NCBI GenBank assembly: GCA_002171925.1
Contig: NHIT01000031.1
Coordinates: 1-7,190 of the forward strand
Direction: 5' to 3'
Length of the DNA: 7,190 nt
Source of the DNA: Candidatus Pelagibacter sp. TMED196
Lineage (GTDB): Bacteria > Pseudomonadota > Alphaproteobacteria > Pelagibacterales > Pelagibacteraceae
Shown here: in pieces, positions 6,823 to 7,190 of the stretch
How the letters are laid out: each line of letters begins with the position of its first letter
Position numbering within the stretch: the first letter of the stretch is position 1
Made by a program: the position numbers and the translations under genes
The notes under the pieces: model-generated
What the model saw: only the letters and a program-made list of their open reading frames with translations
The model's database searches: none
Told to the model about the DNA's origin: nothing

Positions 6823-7190
6823 ATGAAAGAACTTCTATATTTAAAGGATGATCAAATTAAAGAGTGCATTCAACTTCTTCTTTATGCATATAGAGAAACA
6901 TTCTCTGATCCCAAAGATATTCTAAAAAAAAACTCATTAGGAGCAGCTCACCACAGAACGCTGCATCTGATTGAGAGAAATGAGGGTATAAGCGTTAATG
7001 AACTTTTAACTAAATTAAAAATTACAAAGCAAAGTCTTAATAGAGTTCTTCAAGATCTAAAAAAAACTAAGATTATTAAACAAGTCAGAGATAATAGCGA
7101 CTCTAGAAGAAAGCTTTTGTTTTTAGATCAAATAGGAAAAAAGTTTTATAATGAGATATTTCAATCTCAAAAAAAACGTATTTTTAATGC
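6823..7190 (+). CDS. MarR-family winged-helix transcription regulator (3' end beyond window)
   Basis: The ATG at 6823 opens a frame that runs without a stop through 122 codons and off the right edge. The protein has an N-terminal helix likely used for dimerisation, then a winged helix-turn-helix: AHHRTLHLIERNEGISVNELL (about 42-62), the recognition region KITKQSLNRVLQDLKK (66-81), and the wing DNSDSRRKLLFLD (90-102), comparable to the D-x-R-x-x-R wing of MarR. The HHRTL and KITKQSLNRVL segments recall a subgroup found beside ilvE in alphaproteobacteria that includes Rhodobacter PetP; that link is from memory and unchecked. It diverges from ilvE over 77 bp containing a palindrome, so it may control ilvE, itself, or a downstream gene outside the window. 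The ligand is unknown. No Shine-Dalgarno sequence precedes the start. Confidence 0.85.
   Translation, partial: MKELLYLKDDQIKECIQLLLYAYRETFSDPKDILKKNSLGAAHHRTLHLIERNEGISVNELLTKLKITKQSLNRVLQDLKKTKIIKQVRDNSDSRRKLLFLDQIGKKFYNEIFQSQKKRIFN

Noticed and set aside
6800..6826. Short upstream frame starting at ATG 6800, before the MarR-type gene
   Set aside because: It has eight codons and ends over the MarR-type start region. There is no Shine-Dalgarno sequence or other sign that it is a regulatory leader peptide.

Overview
The window looks like a piece of a small, streamlined, AT-rich alphaproteobacterial chromosome, most likely SAR11 (Pelagibacterales) or a relative. This rests on very low GC throughout, A- and T-rich codons, overlapping genes, intergenic gaps of at most 77 bp, almost no Shine-Dalgarno sequences, and an IlvE and a MarR-type protein that both read like alphaproteobacterial versions. 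The taxon is inferred from protein style and layout, not from a search.

Left block (1-3754, all + strand): the 3' end of uvrB, a pteridine-reductase-like short-chain dehydrogenase, a dihydroneopterin aldolase-family gene (folB), uvrC and pgsA. Neighbours overlap by 19, 4 and 11 bp, and uvrC and pgsA practically abut, so this is probably one operon. It joins two parts of nucleotide excision repair (UvrB, UvrC) to two pterin/folate enzymes and the committed step of phosphatidylglycerol synthesis. A weak hairpin followed by 12 Ts (3753-3784) may end it.

Middle block (3769-5856): two divergent cell-surface genes. One is a multi-spanning O-antigen ligase/polymerase-family protein on the - strand, the other a DPM1-like family 2 glycosyltransferase on the + strand, with 69 bp between their starts. 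They look like a small surface-polysaccharide insert between two housekeeping blocks.

Right block (5858-7190): ilvE on the - strand meets the glycosyltransferase tail-to-tail with 1 bp between them, over a candidate bidirectional terminator. A MarR-type regulator, cut by the window end, diverges from ilvE. The 77-bp gap between them holds a 25-bp imperfect palindrome almost exactly at its centre, a good candidate operator.

No RNA genes, insertion sequences, CRISPR arrays or attachment sites were seen, and no gene-free stretch exceeds 77 bp. I found no convincing undescribed multi-gene system. The points most worth a second look are the pterin pair between uvrB and uvrC, the ilvE/marR palindrome, and the small surface cassette.
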